The notes under the pieces were generated by a model. The model was given only the letters and a program-made list of their open reading frames with translations, had not been told where the DNA came from and ran no database searches. A stretch of DNA of 64,000 nucleotides from Rhizophagus irregularis (lineage: Eukaryota > Glomeromycota > Glomeromycetes > Glomerales > Glomeraceae), in NCBI RefSeq assembly GCF_026210795.1, contig NC_089433.1, forward strand, positions 1,327,001 through 1,391,000, written 5' to 3'. Below, piece after piece: positions 34,596 through 45,649 of this stretch. How positions within the stretch are numbered: the stretch's first letter is position 1; every line of letters starts with the position of its first letter. The position numbers and the translations under genes were made by a program.

Positions 34596-36686
34596 TTAAC
34601 CTCTTTCACAATAATATTCAGGATGATTTCCGCCAAGTCGTTGATTAAGTAAGCTAGCATCATTCTTCCACCTATCTCCTAATATTTCAATGCTATTCAC
34701 CAAATCTAATTTCTTTGAATTTGGATCTGGTTGATACTGTATATTTGTATTTTGATTATCATTATGATATGATATCTCATGAAATGTTCTTTTCTTGTCA
34801 CCCTCACGCATGATAATTTCTTCTCGACGATGGAGATAATCTATTGAATGCATTGGTTCTCCTAATGAAACTACATCTACGGGTGGAGAATGAAACCACA
34901 ACATGTTTCCTCCGTCATCACAAGCAAAATATTCTGTAGTTTCAGAAGGAACTTCCAATATTGGCTCTGACCTATGATTGATCGTTGGTTTAGTAGGGTT
35001 TATCATAGTAGGGCTTTGCACAGTAGGGTTTCGCATAATAGGGGTTTGGATAACAGAGGTTCTCATAACAGAATTATGTATAACTGAATTTTGCATAACA
35101 GAGTTATGCATAGCAGCGTTGGTCATAGCAGCGTTGGTCATCATGATAGGATTTTGCATAACTGGTGTTGTCTGCTGTACTATGGATGGTGCTTGAAAAT
35201 ATTGTTGAGGCAAAAATTGATGCTGTGGGGGAACCGGAGGCATAGAAATGGCCATTTCATGAGACGGAGCAGTAAATTCATATTGATGAGACATTCCGGT
35301 GGTTTGTATATTTTCGGTTAAAGGAGTTGAAGTAACCGGATATCCTGACGTCATTGGATATGGTGAATGTGCTATGCTGGGTGATGCATAATTATAATGA
35401 TCAGAATCATATGCTGGTTGATACGATTGTGGATGTTGATAGGTCACTGGCGTTTGTCTTCTATTGGAGCCTCGAGATCTAGGAGGTCGTCCAAGTCTAG
35501 TACTTCTAACGGGTGTAATTGCTCGTGATGGAGAGAGGGGATCATCGGGATAAGAATCTACATCATGCTCATATTTAGTTATTTTGTGTGCTTGTAATTC
35601 TTTTCTATCTTCTTCGGATTTAGTTTTCCCCATAGTTTTCTTAAAACTCGCCACTAATACACTTTCAACTTTTTTTGGAATAATAGCTTCTTTAAATCTA
35701 ACTAGTTCCATTTTCTTATACGGAACTCCATCTGGCATTGTGCTGGCCCAATTTTTAATTTTACTAAAATTCTTTTGATGTTCGTTATAACGAGATTCGC
35801 ATAGATACACCGACATACCCTCACTACCCTTTGGCCTTCCACTTATGTAATCCTTATATTGCAAAACGTAACATTTTTCAATAACATCATTAAAAGAGTG
35901 ATCATGAAATGTGTTTGTTTTGAATACTTCATTTTCATAAAATTTGTGAGTAGCCTGGTGTTTAGTTTGTTCAGGATGATAATACCAACATACATAAATA
36001 CCTTTTACTCCTTTATTATTCTCCCAAATTCTGTGAATATGAGCAACGTTAGGCTTACTTGGATTAGCTTCGTTGAATATATGTACATAATCACCAACTT
36101 GATAAATTTCTCCATTGTGCTCAACTTCGTCAATATTTGTTGAAACTTCATTATCATCCTTATCTATATCTCCTTTCAGCAGTTTACGCGCTAATTTTTG
36201 TAAAATGATTGCATCATTGTGTATCTGAGAACCTTCCACGTTATATTTCTTTGCATTTTCACACATTAGTTCTAGATCCGCTTCAAATGCTTCTTCATTC
36301 AAATATTCACCATCGTCTATTTTCTGCTTAATCACATCCAAAGAAATCGGATTTTTGATTTCTTCATAATAATCCGGGTACATCTTTTTATCTGGCAAAC
36401 TCATGAAAAGTTTTGCAATCACTCTGTTTCTATACGATACATTCGTGTCCTTGTGGCTTTTTATGGTTGACCATATAGAAATTAGTTTAATCGTCAAAGG
36501 TGTTACTTCTCCCTGGCGAGAGGTCTGAGCCGAAGATCTTCTTGTTTGAACATTCGGAGGTTTTGGAGTAATTACGGTAGTCATGGTAGAAGTCTCGGTA
36601 GCCTTGGTATTTCCAGTATCTCCCGTAGTCTCGTCTTTCTCGCCTTTATCGTACTTGGTTCTCTTGCTTCTTGTAATCCTAGTCAT
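34596..36686 (-). CDS. RSC1/2-like bromodomain-BAH chromatin remodelling subunit
   Basis: Single-exon gene of 696 codons. A basic N-terminus with Ser/Thr-rich sequence is followed by a bromodomain at about residues 65-175 (LFMSLPDKKMYPDYYEEIKN, ISLDVIKQKI, LMCENAKKYNVEGSQIHNDA; the acetyl-lysine pocket Asn is in NAKKYN). Then comes a BAH domain at about 190-315 (YQVGDYVHIF, HRIWENNKGVKGIYVCWYYH, FKTNTFHDHSFNDVIEKCYV, YLCESRYNEHQKNFSKIKNW). The pairing bromodomain then BAH is that of RSC1/RSC2 in yeast and the second half of polybromo. Only one bromodomain is present here, where yeast RSC1/2 have two. An AT-hook-like LGRPPRSRG lies near residue 398. The C-terminal third is Pro/Gln/Tyr/Met-rich with a short repeat. 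Predicted to be nuclear and to recruit a remodeller to acetylated nucleosomes. It is divergently paired with the INTS8-like gene. Confidence 0.85.
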   Translation of the reverse strand: MTRITRSKRTKYDKGEKDETTGDTGNTKATETSTMTTVITPKPPNVQTRRSSAQTSRQGEVTPLTIKLISIWSTIKSHKDTNVSYRNRVIAKLFMSLPDKKMYPDYYEEIKNPISLDVIKQKIDDGEYLNEEAFEADLELMCENAKKYNVEGSQIHNDAIILQKLARKLLKGDIDKDDNEVSTNIDEVEHNGEIYQVGDYVHIFNEANPSKPNVAHIHRIWENNKGVKGIYVCWYYHPEQTKHQATHKFYENEVFKTNTFHDHSFNDVIEKCYVLQYKDYISGRPKGSEGMSVYLCESRYNEHQKNFSKIKNWASTMPDGVPYKKMELVRFKEAIIPKKVESVLVASFKKTMGKTKSEEDRKELQAHKITKYEHDVDSYPDDPLSPSRAITPVRSTRLGRPPRSRGSNRRQTPVTYQHPQSYQPAYDSDHYNYASPSIAHSPYPMTSGYPVTSTPLTENIQTTGMSHQYEFTAPSHEMAISMPPVPPQHQFLPQQYFQAPSIVQQTTPVMQNPIMMTNAAMTNAAMHNSVMQNSVIHNSVMRTSVIQTPIMRNPTVQSPTMINPTKPTINHRSEPILEVPSETTEYFACDDGGNMLWFHSPPVDVVSLGEPMHSIDYLHRREEIIMREGDKKRTFHEISYHNDNQNTNIQYQPDPNSKKLDLVNSIEILGDRWKNDASLLNQRLGGNHPEYYCERG
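34985..35155 (-). repeat. coding tandem repeat in the RSC-like gene
   Basis: Imperfect units of about 24 bp (8 residues) encoding variants of MQNSVIHN, MRTSVIQT, MRNPTVQS and MTNAAM. Lies in the low-complexity C-terminal region and is probably length-variable. Confidence 0.75.
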
Positions 36687-37012
36687 TTTATATATATATA
36701 TTTTTTTTTATATAAACTTTTACTTTGCAGTAAAAGTTTTATGTAGAGACCAGGAAACGATTGAAAAAACTTTTTCCGGAATATTTATACCCAAATATAT
36801 TGTAGATCTTAAATCACGCGTTTTTTTAATTTCAGATAAATTCAAGCAAAATTTCTAATTTATCTTTGTTCTGGTTAAAAAAAGAAAAGATAATTTTTTC
36901 CCTGCTGCCGTTGGTGAGTGCAGTATATTCATTTATCCCAATTGTTCTAATTGTTATTATAATCAATAATCAAAATAATCAATGTTTTTTAAAGGAATTA
37001 TATATTGATAAA
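36687..37012. promoter_or_regulatory. divergent promoter region, RSC-like / INTS8-like
   Basis: 326 bp between opposing start codons. Contains a TA run (36690-36700), an exact aaaagttt-type inverted repeat (acttttactttgcagtaaaagt, described here as arms ACTTTTACT/AGTAAAAGT around 36717-36738), and short TTATTATAATCAATAATCAA stretches. Both nuclear-factor genes could be co-controlled (inference). Confidence 0.5.
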
Positions 37013-40000
37013 ATGGCTACAATTCGTCCTATGTTTCCGATGAATGCAGAAGTTATCCAGTGGTGTCAAAATCCAAAAATCCTTGAAGAACAGGTAATAT
37101 ATAACCTATGAAATAGAATTTGATCATATTAATCGTAAGTAACAAACGATTTATATATAGTTAGATGAAGTTCTTCCAGAAAATTTGCAGGATAAAGGAA
37201 TATATCTATTAGAAATATTAATGCCTGAAGCAGAATTTCCTGATAATGTTCTAATACTCAACGATGATCCTCTAACATTCTCATTAACAACTCTACAATA
37301 TCAATTGATTAAAGCAGCTTGCCTGGTATAATCGATATTCATTTTGTCACTAAATTTATGAATTTTATGATATTCATGCAATTTATATAATACTAACATT
37401 GTTTTAGGTTATACGTAAAACGAATTTGTGCTTGCAATACATTGAAAAATACACTCCAATAAATGCTCAGCCGGCACTATTCCACGCTCTTATATATTAT
37501 GGACAGTCAGTACTTATAATATGTGAAATACATATATTATAAGTTTACTTTTATAAAATTTAACAACAAAATAAATTTTTTTTTCTTTAGAGATCTTATT
37601 GGCGGAAATCCACGTATTGATCCTGTAAACTTATTTCATCGATGGATGATTAGATCGAAATACAAAGATATAAATTTCGGTTACGAATTTGATCAAAGTG
37701 AAAAATCTACTAAAATATTGGAAAATCTTTATAAATCTTTATCCCAAGAATATATGGTAAAAATTAATGTAGAACGAAAATGTTATAATATATATACTTA
37801 ACTCTTTTATAATTAGGGTTCTGTAACGAGTGCTGACCCTTCCAGTCATTCTATGTCAATCGATAACATATTTCAAAGCCAATTAGCTTATGAACTAGGT
37901 GAATACTACTTTTCGGTTGACAGAAGGAAATCTATCGAATATTTCTGTAAATGTAGACTTGAAAGCATTTCTGATAACGAAAATATTGGAGAATATAAAT
38001 CGTTCTGGTATGTTATCACGTTTCCAATTTGAGATCAACCTATTAATCAAATAAATTCCGTAACATTATATACATAATTTTTCAAAGTGATATAGATGAA
38101 GCTCGAGCCGAAAAATCAATCAGAATTTTGTTGAAAATAACGACTAATATTTCCTTACAAGATCAAATAAATCATTTTATACAACATGGACAAGATTACG
38201 AAGGTGTTTTCTTAGTTATGTTCAAAGCACTTATAGAAAATACCTTATTAAATATTCCCAGGGATTTTCGAAACAATTTGGTTTCCAAAGCATTCAATAA
38301 AGGTCAAGAGAAATCTGGTATTAAGATTTCTATATGTAATGCTTTAGAACTATCAGATTTACCTTTGGGTAACTATCATAAAATAAAATTTCTTGATCAA
38401 ATTGTTTTCTTAAATTTAAAATATTTTTTCACACATCTCCATCTATTTAGAGGAAATGTTAAATTCAGTTCCTGAACAGTGTTTTTATTATCTCAAGCAT
38501 AATTTTAACGAAAACATAGTTTATGAGATTGCCGAGATATTTAAGAAATTATATGGTAATTTTCCTGGTTCAAAAATGAGTGAGAATCAAAGATCTTTCG
38601 TTTCGAGTTTTTTCAAAAAGATTGAAAATGAAGAAGTTTTGAGAATTATTAAAAAGATCGAAGGTGATATGATTTATTTCACAATAATTACTGTTTTTAA
38701 GTTAAAATTTGGTCTGATGATTATTTTTTATAATAGGGTTTGAATTTGTGCAATATCCACTAGAACAGTTCTTTGATAAAATTTCACAATTTAATCTTCG
38801 CTATAAGAATTACAAATCCGGAAATTTGCGATTAAATGACGATACGATTATCAATAACTCTGATGATTTCGATCTTTTACTAGAAGAATTGAGTGTAAAT
38901 ATTTTAGTTTATTCAAATATAACATTTTGATTTACTTAAGTATTAATTCTTTCATAATATTATAGTTAAAAAGACCGGAAAATCAAAAATTCCATAATGA
39001 TGTATGTTGATGAATAAAACGTATAAACTTCTTCACATAGTAACAATTTGATATATGATTACAGTCTATAAGTGAAGTCAATCTACGTTGGGCGGAAATT
39101 GTAGATTTAATAGGTCAATTACCAGAAAGAAATTTAAATGCCGAAAATTCTGAAAAAGTTGAAAACTTGTGTATCGATACTCTCAAGCTACATGGTATTA
39201 TGGAATTTCGAATTTTGGTAAAAATTTAAAATGTAATATGCTAGCTTGAGTTTATAATGAATGATCGCGTTATTCATTTAATTGTTTTTATTAGGAAATT
39301 ATATCATATAAATTCATGGATTTTTGTCGCTGGCAATTTCTTAAAAATTTTTTTAAGAATATTAGAAAGTTGAGATTCAAAGATGAATACAAGAGTGGTT
39401 GGTTTTACTTATATTTCAGATTAAAGCTTGTACATGCTTAAAGGTTTTAATATAGTTATCCATTTAAAAAGATAAATTTTCTGGACATTTTCGATTTTGT
39501 AAAATTATTATTTCATGTATTGAAATCTTGGAGTTATTTACAAACATTTCACAAGGTAAATTTAATAATGCACAAAAAATTTATTATTCAACAAAATTTA
39601 GTTACTTTAATATTTATTTATGATAATAGATATAACGAATAGCTTTGATGCCACAATGCATCAAAAACAATTTGATATATTATTTAACATGAGATTTAAT
39701 GAAATTAAAAATATAAGGGCGAAGGTTATGAAGTTTTTCAAAACGTTTTTTTCAAGAGGAGTAACTTCGAAGGTATGAAATTATATTTCATTAGTATAAA
39801 TATTTCATTAATATTAATATATTATATTAAAGGAAACGGTCTTTGAAGTTATTTCTAAACTTGTCAATCAAAAATGGGTTCATCAAATTATTGGGAGTAT
39901 GATTGCTGGATATTTATGTGGACAACAATGGAATCGACGGTTAGAAGTATGTTATGTTCAATTTTAGCTTGATTTAATCAATAATAGATCTTCCTTATTT

Positions 40001-41493
40001 GTAATACCAAATAATCTTTTTAGCAGCTTAATCCTGGATTATATGGACCGTTAACAATAATCATGATGTCTTCTGATTGTGCAACGAAACATTGGCCGGA
40101 AAGATCGTGAGTATTAAAAGTCTTCTGCTTTATTATCTATCTGTAGTAACAAATTATAATTCTTAAATATTATTTATTGTAAAGATTCGCTAAATTAGCT
40201 GAAGTTTTGAACGAGAAGATTAAACCGATTAAATTTGATATCTCAAACGCTTTAATTCAATTTTGCATTGAATTGAGGAAAAACAACACTCCTAAATATA
40301 TTTATGATCTTCGCTTAGCTGATTTATATCATTTGCAAGGCCGCGTATCAAAAACACTTAGGTAAATTTCTAATTAACTCTAGTCCGCCAGATCATATAT
40401 TCTCCTAGATAAAGAGTGATTATAAATATCCATTTATGATTTATAATTATAATTATAGCCAGATTTAAGAAGTTAAGTTTACACATGATCAGCGGACTTT
40501 TGTGTGGTCTTCTTTCTATAGAATTAAATATATCTTATTTTAACAATAGATCTAGTATGGATGCTCTTATTTTACATTCTTCCTTCTATATGAACATGAA
40601 AAATATTGACGAAAGGATTTGGCAATCATACGCTATTCCCCAAATGATTCGATGTTGTCTTTCTAAAAAAGGTATTGTATTATAAAAGTTCTAAAATGTT
40701 ATATGTTACTTTACACTTAATATACATTTTCGTTCAGAACTTGCAGCTGCTGTGGTATTGCATCAATTTATAAAGGATAATATTACTTGGGCAAAAAAAA
40801 CGTCATTAGTTACTATAGCAATCAATAATGAGATATTGCAGTCCTCAATATTCACTAGATTTATATATGAAAAAAAATTATTGCTATACATCGTCAGTAT
40901 CCTTTTTAAATGAAACTACTTTTTCACCAAACAGTTTGTGATATGTTTCTTTAATTCTGAATCTTCAGACACATTACATAGAAGAGGAGAACTTGCTAAA
41001 TGCAGTCAAATTGTAAGTTTTACAATTCATTCATTTATTTACCTGATATTTTACTTATGAAAGTATTTTTTTAGGTCGAATGGTTAAAATCCTCAATGCA
41101 AGAGGAATCCCCTTCAATTTCTAATAATGCTTATATCATAACTTCATTTAATAATAAGCATAGGGAGTCTACATACAAATCCAAAAAAAAGGTGATTGGA
41201 GTAGATATTGATCCAAATCACCGTAAAATTGAAATTGAAGAATTAATATTTGAATTTTTGAAAACATTTAATTTATGGATTGATCAGGTTGATCAGTTAA
41301 AAGTAAGTGTTAAATCGTTATTATGAATTTAATTTACTAATATTACTAAAATTTAAATTATACTTATGTTAACAAACAGGATGAAGAAAAACAAATATAT
41401 ATAATTACAATCAGTTTTCAATTTTTGTTTGTTTTTGTTTTATTATACATATATATAGATGTATTATTTTTGCATAGATTTCTTAATAAATAA
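37013..41493 (+). CDS. INTS8: Integrator complex subunit 8-like protein
   Basis: About 21 short exons (first 37013-37093; others start at 37161, 37408, 37591, 37817, 38088, 38451, 38737, 38966, 39065, 39295, 39456, 39630, 39833, 40024, 40185, 40463, 40738, 40969, 41075 and 41380). The total is near 990 residues, the usual length of INTS8. Segments in matching order to animal INTS8: LFHRWMIRS; AYELGEYYFSV with a TPR-like Lys/Ser run; CDIDEARAEKSIRI; GQDYEGVFLVMFKALIENTL, PRDFRNNLVSKAFNKGQ; AIPQMIRCCLSKKELAAAVV, LHQFIKDNITWAKKTS; DTLHRRGELAKCSQIVEWLK-like end. INTS8 links the Integrator phosphatase (PP2A) module to RNA polymerase II in the nucleus. Phases agree except around 39295-39630: exon 11 needs a weak GTTGAG donor near 39369, and exon 12 to 13 does not join cleanly. 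The last exon (41380-41493) is Phe/Val-rich and uncertain; reading on past 41302 gives a short alternative end at 41326. Confidence 0.75.
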
Positions 41494-42605
41494 TATTATA
41501 ATGTAAATCATTAAACATATTATTAATGTTATAATAATCTTTTTAATACTATAGTGAGTAGCGAATAACAGGTATTAAATCTTAATATATAATATAGAAA
41601 ATAAATGTCATTCTCAAAGTTGGATAGTAATAAATATAAAACTGAATTATTTTGCTAGATGTTGGCTGGATGCTAAGTTCAACAATATGTAAGTTCAATA
41701 GCAACCAAAAAAATGCAGAAAAATATTTTTTAATTAAGATGCAAATATATTATTACTTTTTAAATTTTATATCTTAAATTATTAATAATTAATTCTTTTT
41801 TTTTATTTTTTTTTATAAAATAAAAGCAATTAAAATTTTAAAAATTGGTAAAGATAATAGAGAAAATTGTTACCTAAATTTAATATATCATAAAATTATA
41901 AAACTTTCAAAATTTATATTTATCTAAATACAGTATTATATAAAAAATAAAGAATTGCTTAATTTATTGAAAGCTTCTCATCTTAAAAAAAGTAAAAAAA
42001 ATAGTCAAAGAATAAGAATTCTAATTTTTCAAAACTGTTTATTAAAATAAAAAAATAATGTTTATTAAAATACTAATTAATATTGCATTAGATTTTTTTC
42101 TTTAAAATCATTATTATTAGTAATAATTAATTTTGAAATATATTTGTAAATTAATCTGTCATTTATATACAGTAGAATAAATTCTCTAGCTAAATTCTTT
42201 ATCTAATAAAAATAAAAAAAAGGAATAAGAAAAAATTTTAGTTAAATAAACCGAAAGAAAGAATAATAATAAAAAGGGTGATAAATCTTAAAATACTTAT
42301 TAATATTTAGTATATCATTTACATTTTTACAACAATCAATTTTTATTTTTATTTTTCTGTTTTTGGCCAATTTAAAAATTTTAATCTAATTAAATATATT
42401 TTCTTTCCTTTATAATTAATAATTTTGCTACTATTGAAAGATATAAGTGAATTTCATAAGGTAATGGTAGAGTACAGGAACAATCTTATGGATAGGAAAC
42501 TGGTTTGGAGTTTTAATAAATTAGTTATATAACAGATGTTTCTATATTCTTACATATAATTAATAAACTCACAAATTGCACTACCTTGGTTAAAAAAAAA
42601 ATAAT
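41494..42605. other. gene-free, extremely AT-rich spacer
   Basis: Downstream of the INTS8-like gene. Almost only A and T with homopolymers. No open frame, RNA gene or mobile element recognised. Confidence 0.55.
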
Positions 42606-42607
42606 TA

Positions 42608-43210
42608 CAGTCAACCCTTGTTATAACAAACCCTAGGTTTCAGATCTCAACTTCGCTATAGAGCTATAGTAAAGTTTTTAAGAGATTTGATTGGTTAATT
42701 TGTTATAGCAAGGAGAAATTTATTATATGGTGGCTGTCACCTATAAACAACAATAGTCCGAAATTTTGAAATTTATTTATTTATATTGTGTAACTTATAT
42801 TTTAAAGTACTTTGTCAAAATATTAATTGCCAGCGTGACGCAAAATTTTTTTTTTGCCATATTACATGGAATTCTTGTGGATTTCCATGGAATTTTTGTA
42901 AAATCCATAAAAATTACATGAAAACTAGTCCGAAATTTTATATTTTTATTATTGCTACTTATTAAAATTATCCAACTTTAACCCATAATATTAATTAAAA
43001 TTCTTATTAAATTCTATAAAATAATCCGATAGAAATGTTCAGTACATGTTGCTATATCATTTTATCGGTTTAGTTTTTTCTTTTTACTATTCAATTTACA
43101 ATTTATAAAATTTGAAGTCACTTAATATTAGTGTGGTTTATAGGTGACAGCCACCATAGTTGTCTGAAAAATTTATTATATCAAGAGTTCGCTATATCAA
43201 GGTTTGACTG
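42608..43210. mobile_element. TA-flanked inverted-repeat element (outer), Tc1/mariner-pogo type, non-autonomous
   Basis: Ends CAGTCAACCCTTGTTATAAC (42608) and TATATCAAGGTTTGACTG (to 43210) are imperfect inverted repeats, flanked by TA on both sides (42606-42607, 43211-43212). TA duplication and CAGTC ends are typical of pogo/Tigger-like members of the Tc1/mariner group. There is no transposase. It is split by a second element at 42728-43156; without it the outer element is only about 170 bp. Confidence 0.75.
42728..43156. mobile_element. TA-flanked inverted-repeat element (inner), nested
   Basis: Starts TGGTGGCTGTCACCTATAAA and ends with its exact reverse complement; arms are at least 20 bp and perfect. 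Flanking TA at 42726-42727 and 43157-43158. 429 bp, no coding capacity. The perfect arms suggest it is younger than the outer element. Confidence 0.85.
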
Positions 43211-43376
43211 TAATAATTTTATTAAATAAGAAAGAAGTATTTGTAATAAAAAAATATTATTAGAAGCTAGCAATAGCAAATTATTTTTCAGTAAATAGCT
43301 AGTTTTATTTGAACAACTTATTTTAATATTATCTTATTATATTTTTTTTAATAAAAAATAATTTTTTTTTTATTTA
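43211..43376. other. short AT-rich spacer between mobile elements
   Basis: 166 bp of AT-rich DNA between the nested pair and the large mariner-like element. Nothing else seen. Confidence 0.5.
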
Positions 43377-43655
43377 CAGTCAACTCCCTCTATAGTCACT
43401 CCCGTTATAGTCACATTCTACTATATAGTCACACCAGTTGAATGTTCAAAACACTTTATTATTAAAAACTATCCTATATAGTCACAATCTATCTATAGTC
43501 ACTATCACACCTATCCTCAAAAATCTTATATTAAAAAAAACCGTTTATAATCACAGTTATATAAAGAATATATTAAATAACTTGGCATCTAATAATCGTA
43601 CAAAGATGTATCATAGCTTGTTAGAATCGTCTCACTGAGATGAATCGAATGGTGG

Positions 43656-43672
43656 TAGTTTTATCCTTTTGC
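43656..43672. repeat. target site duplication of the LINE, left copy
   Basis: TAGTTTTATCCTTTTGC, identical to 51507-51523. It lies directly after the partial minisatellite unit (gaatcgaatggtgg). Confidence 0.9.
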
Positions 43673-43924
43673 TGTGCAAACAGTCTTATGACTTTATTTT
43701 TATTTATATTTTAACATCGGAAATTCAAACGAACAATATTACAAAAATAAGAAAATAAACTAATAAAAATAAAAAGAGTAGCTTCACGACTCATACAAGT
43801 AAAGAAATCTAAACTAAAATAAAATTAAAGCAAAGAAAAACTAGACTATTACAGAATCGCATACCCCAACTTTACCCGAAGGCCAGTGTGAGTCAACTAT
43901 CCAACATCCAAAAAGTCCAGTCCG

Positions 43925-44419
43925 TTACCAGAAAGAAATCCTAAGAGGTTGAACTGTTAAGCAGCGCAGAAAATCCAAGTGCGAGATCCAAGATCCACCC
44001 CGAATTATAGAAGAGGATATCCAAGAAATCCAGGAATCCTGAGAGACTGACGCCAAAGAAGAGTTGTGTTGTTGTGGAGAAGTAGTATTAGGAAAAGAAT
44101 TTGTAGATGGGCCACGTAATTTGGAAGCAGCCGAGATACCCTGCGACTCTTCCCAAGCATGGAAAAGAACATTCCGACACAGCCAAATTTCACCATATAA
44201 TTCGACTTGGAAGTCATTAAGAAGGGGAGAAATAATCTTGTATATAACAGAGAGAGGAAAGTGTCGATTTAAAAATGTCGTTAAATGCGCAAGCAACAAT
44301 CCTCGGAAGAAGCCAAAGACAGGATGAAGAAGGAGCTTCATAGTTCCAACAATCCAAAAAGCAATTCGGTATGAAAGGAAATATCCAAAGATTTCAAGGA
44401 TAGGAAAGAAGATAAACAA
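43925..44419 (-). pseudogene. LINE ORF2, C-terminal region
   Basis: Continuation of ORF2 beyond the RNase H domain: FPILEIFGYFLSYRIAFWIV, FGFFRGLLLAHLTTFLNRHF and WLCRNVLFHAWEESQGISAA. The segment between 44420 and 44800 also looks coding in broken frames (ALLSFCSLARFTALGSPSLF, FWTFRIKLLLDTLPTLTTLQ). This resembles the region after RNase H in fungal LINEs that ends with a conserved W..RN motif. Separated from the preceding part by frameshifts. Confidence 0.6.
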
Positions 44420-44797
44420 GAATCTCTAAATTTAATGACTTCAGACCGGTGTGTTAAACAAGGATTTAAATCCGGTAAAATATAAGGACAAGTCCAAAGA
44501 TGATTCAAATCTTCAGGAGCAGAATTACACTGCGGACAGAGCCAGTCAGGGAGAATATAAGTAAGGTTTGCGTTGTTGAAGAGTAGTTAAGGTAGGCAAC
44601 GTATCCAAAAGGAGTTTGATACGGAAGGTCCAAAATTCAGGACGACCATTCCTATGTGAAGCGAAACCTTTAATTTGTGAAAGGCAAAAATATATACCAG
44701 CCCAATCAAAAAGTGAAGGAGAACCAAGAGCAGTAAAACGTGCTAGTGAACAGAAAGATAAAAGAGCACGAGCATCTGCAATAGAGCGGAGAAAATG

Positions 44798-45649
44798 TCA
44801 AATATTCACGTCAATAGGCAAGGAGTTAAAAGTCAACAAGCATGGAGCATAACAAAATGTTGAAAGTAGAACAGTGGGTTGTAAAGACGAATGAGCATCT
44901 TTTGCCAAAGAATCCGCTTGTATATTGTAGATATCATCGCCATGAGCAGGGACTTTAATCAATTCGACATTAAGATTACGATCCATGATAAGTTGTCGAA
45001 TAGAAAGCTAAAGAAGATGATTAGGTTCTCGGAGCAACTTCGGTGAGAAAGGAGCATCAACAAACCGTGTCCATAGTGAAATTAACTGACTACAATCAGT
45101 ATGAATAGAGATTGATGAATCACGGAAAAGGGCGTTCAATCCTAATAGAACAGCAGAAATTTCGGAACGCAAAGCGGAAGGAAAGTAAGAAGGGAGATGC
45201 ATGGAAGAAGATTCCAGAACAAGTCCAACATCATCAAGAGCAATCCAAGCAGAAGTCATGGAAGAAGGCGAAGAATCATTGGCAGGATGGAACGAACCAT
45301 CTGTGTACAAAGATTGCACAGAAAGTGGTAAGATAGTGTCTTCAATTCTATCGATTCTATCCTTAAAGAGAGGAGAAGGAGCGGGAGACGCGTTCGAAAA
45401 ATGAACAAGAGCCAAGGAAGTCGCATAACTCCATGAAGTAGATAGAGCAATGGGAAGGTAAGCCGCGAAAACTTTGGCATTTCTGGTAGGATAGCCCACA
45501 GTATCCGATAGAGTTACATTAAAAAAGCATTTCTCGCTATTACAGCGTTGTCTGATGGCAGATTTCATGGATAAGGCGGGAATGTTAAGAGCGCAACCGG
45601 GACAGGTCATAGGATCGTTCGTCAGCGCGAGGTAGATACAGGAAGCCAA
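44798..45649 (-). pseudogene. LINE ORF2, zinc-like segment and RNase H domain
   Basis: In 45008-45649 a Cys cluster (MTCPGCALN...RQRCNSEKCFF) precedes the RNase H core: SLYTDGSFHPAND (first Asp), SEISAVLLGLNALF (Glu), SIHTDCSQLISLW (second Asp). A TAG stop follows near 45008. The last catalytic part lies in 44798-44986: VPAHGDDIYNIQADSLAKDA, with the expected His and Asp. The enzyme removes RNA from the RNA/DNA hybrid during reverse transcription. All four catalytic positions are present, but the frame is broken by the TAG and by a slip at the junction with the RT part near 45630. Confidence 0.8.

Noticed and set aside
36866-37111. Longer N-terminal extension of the INTS8-like protein starting MFWLKKEK
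   Set aside because: The stretch before 37013 is hydrophobic, AT-rich and promoter-like. The ATG at 37013 gives a sensible start and length.
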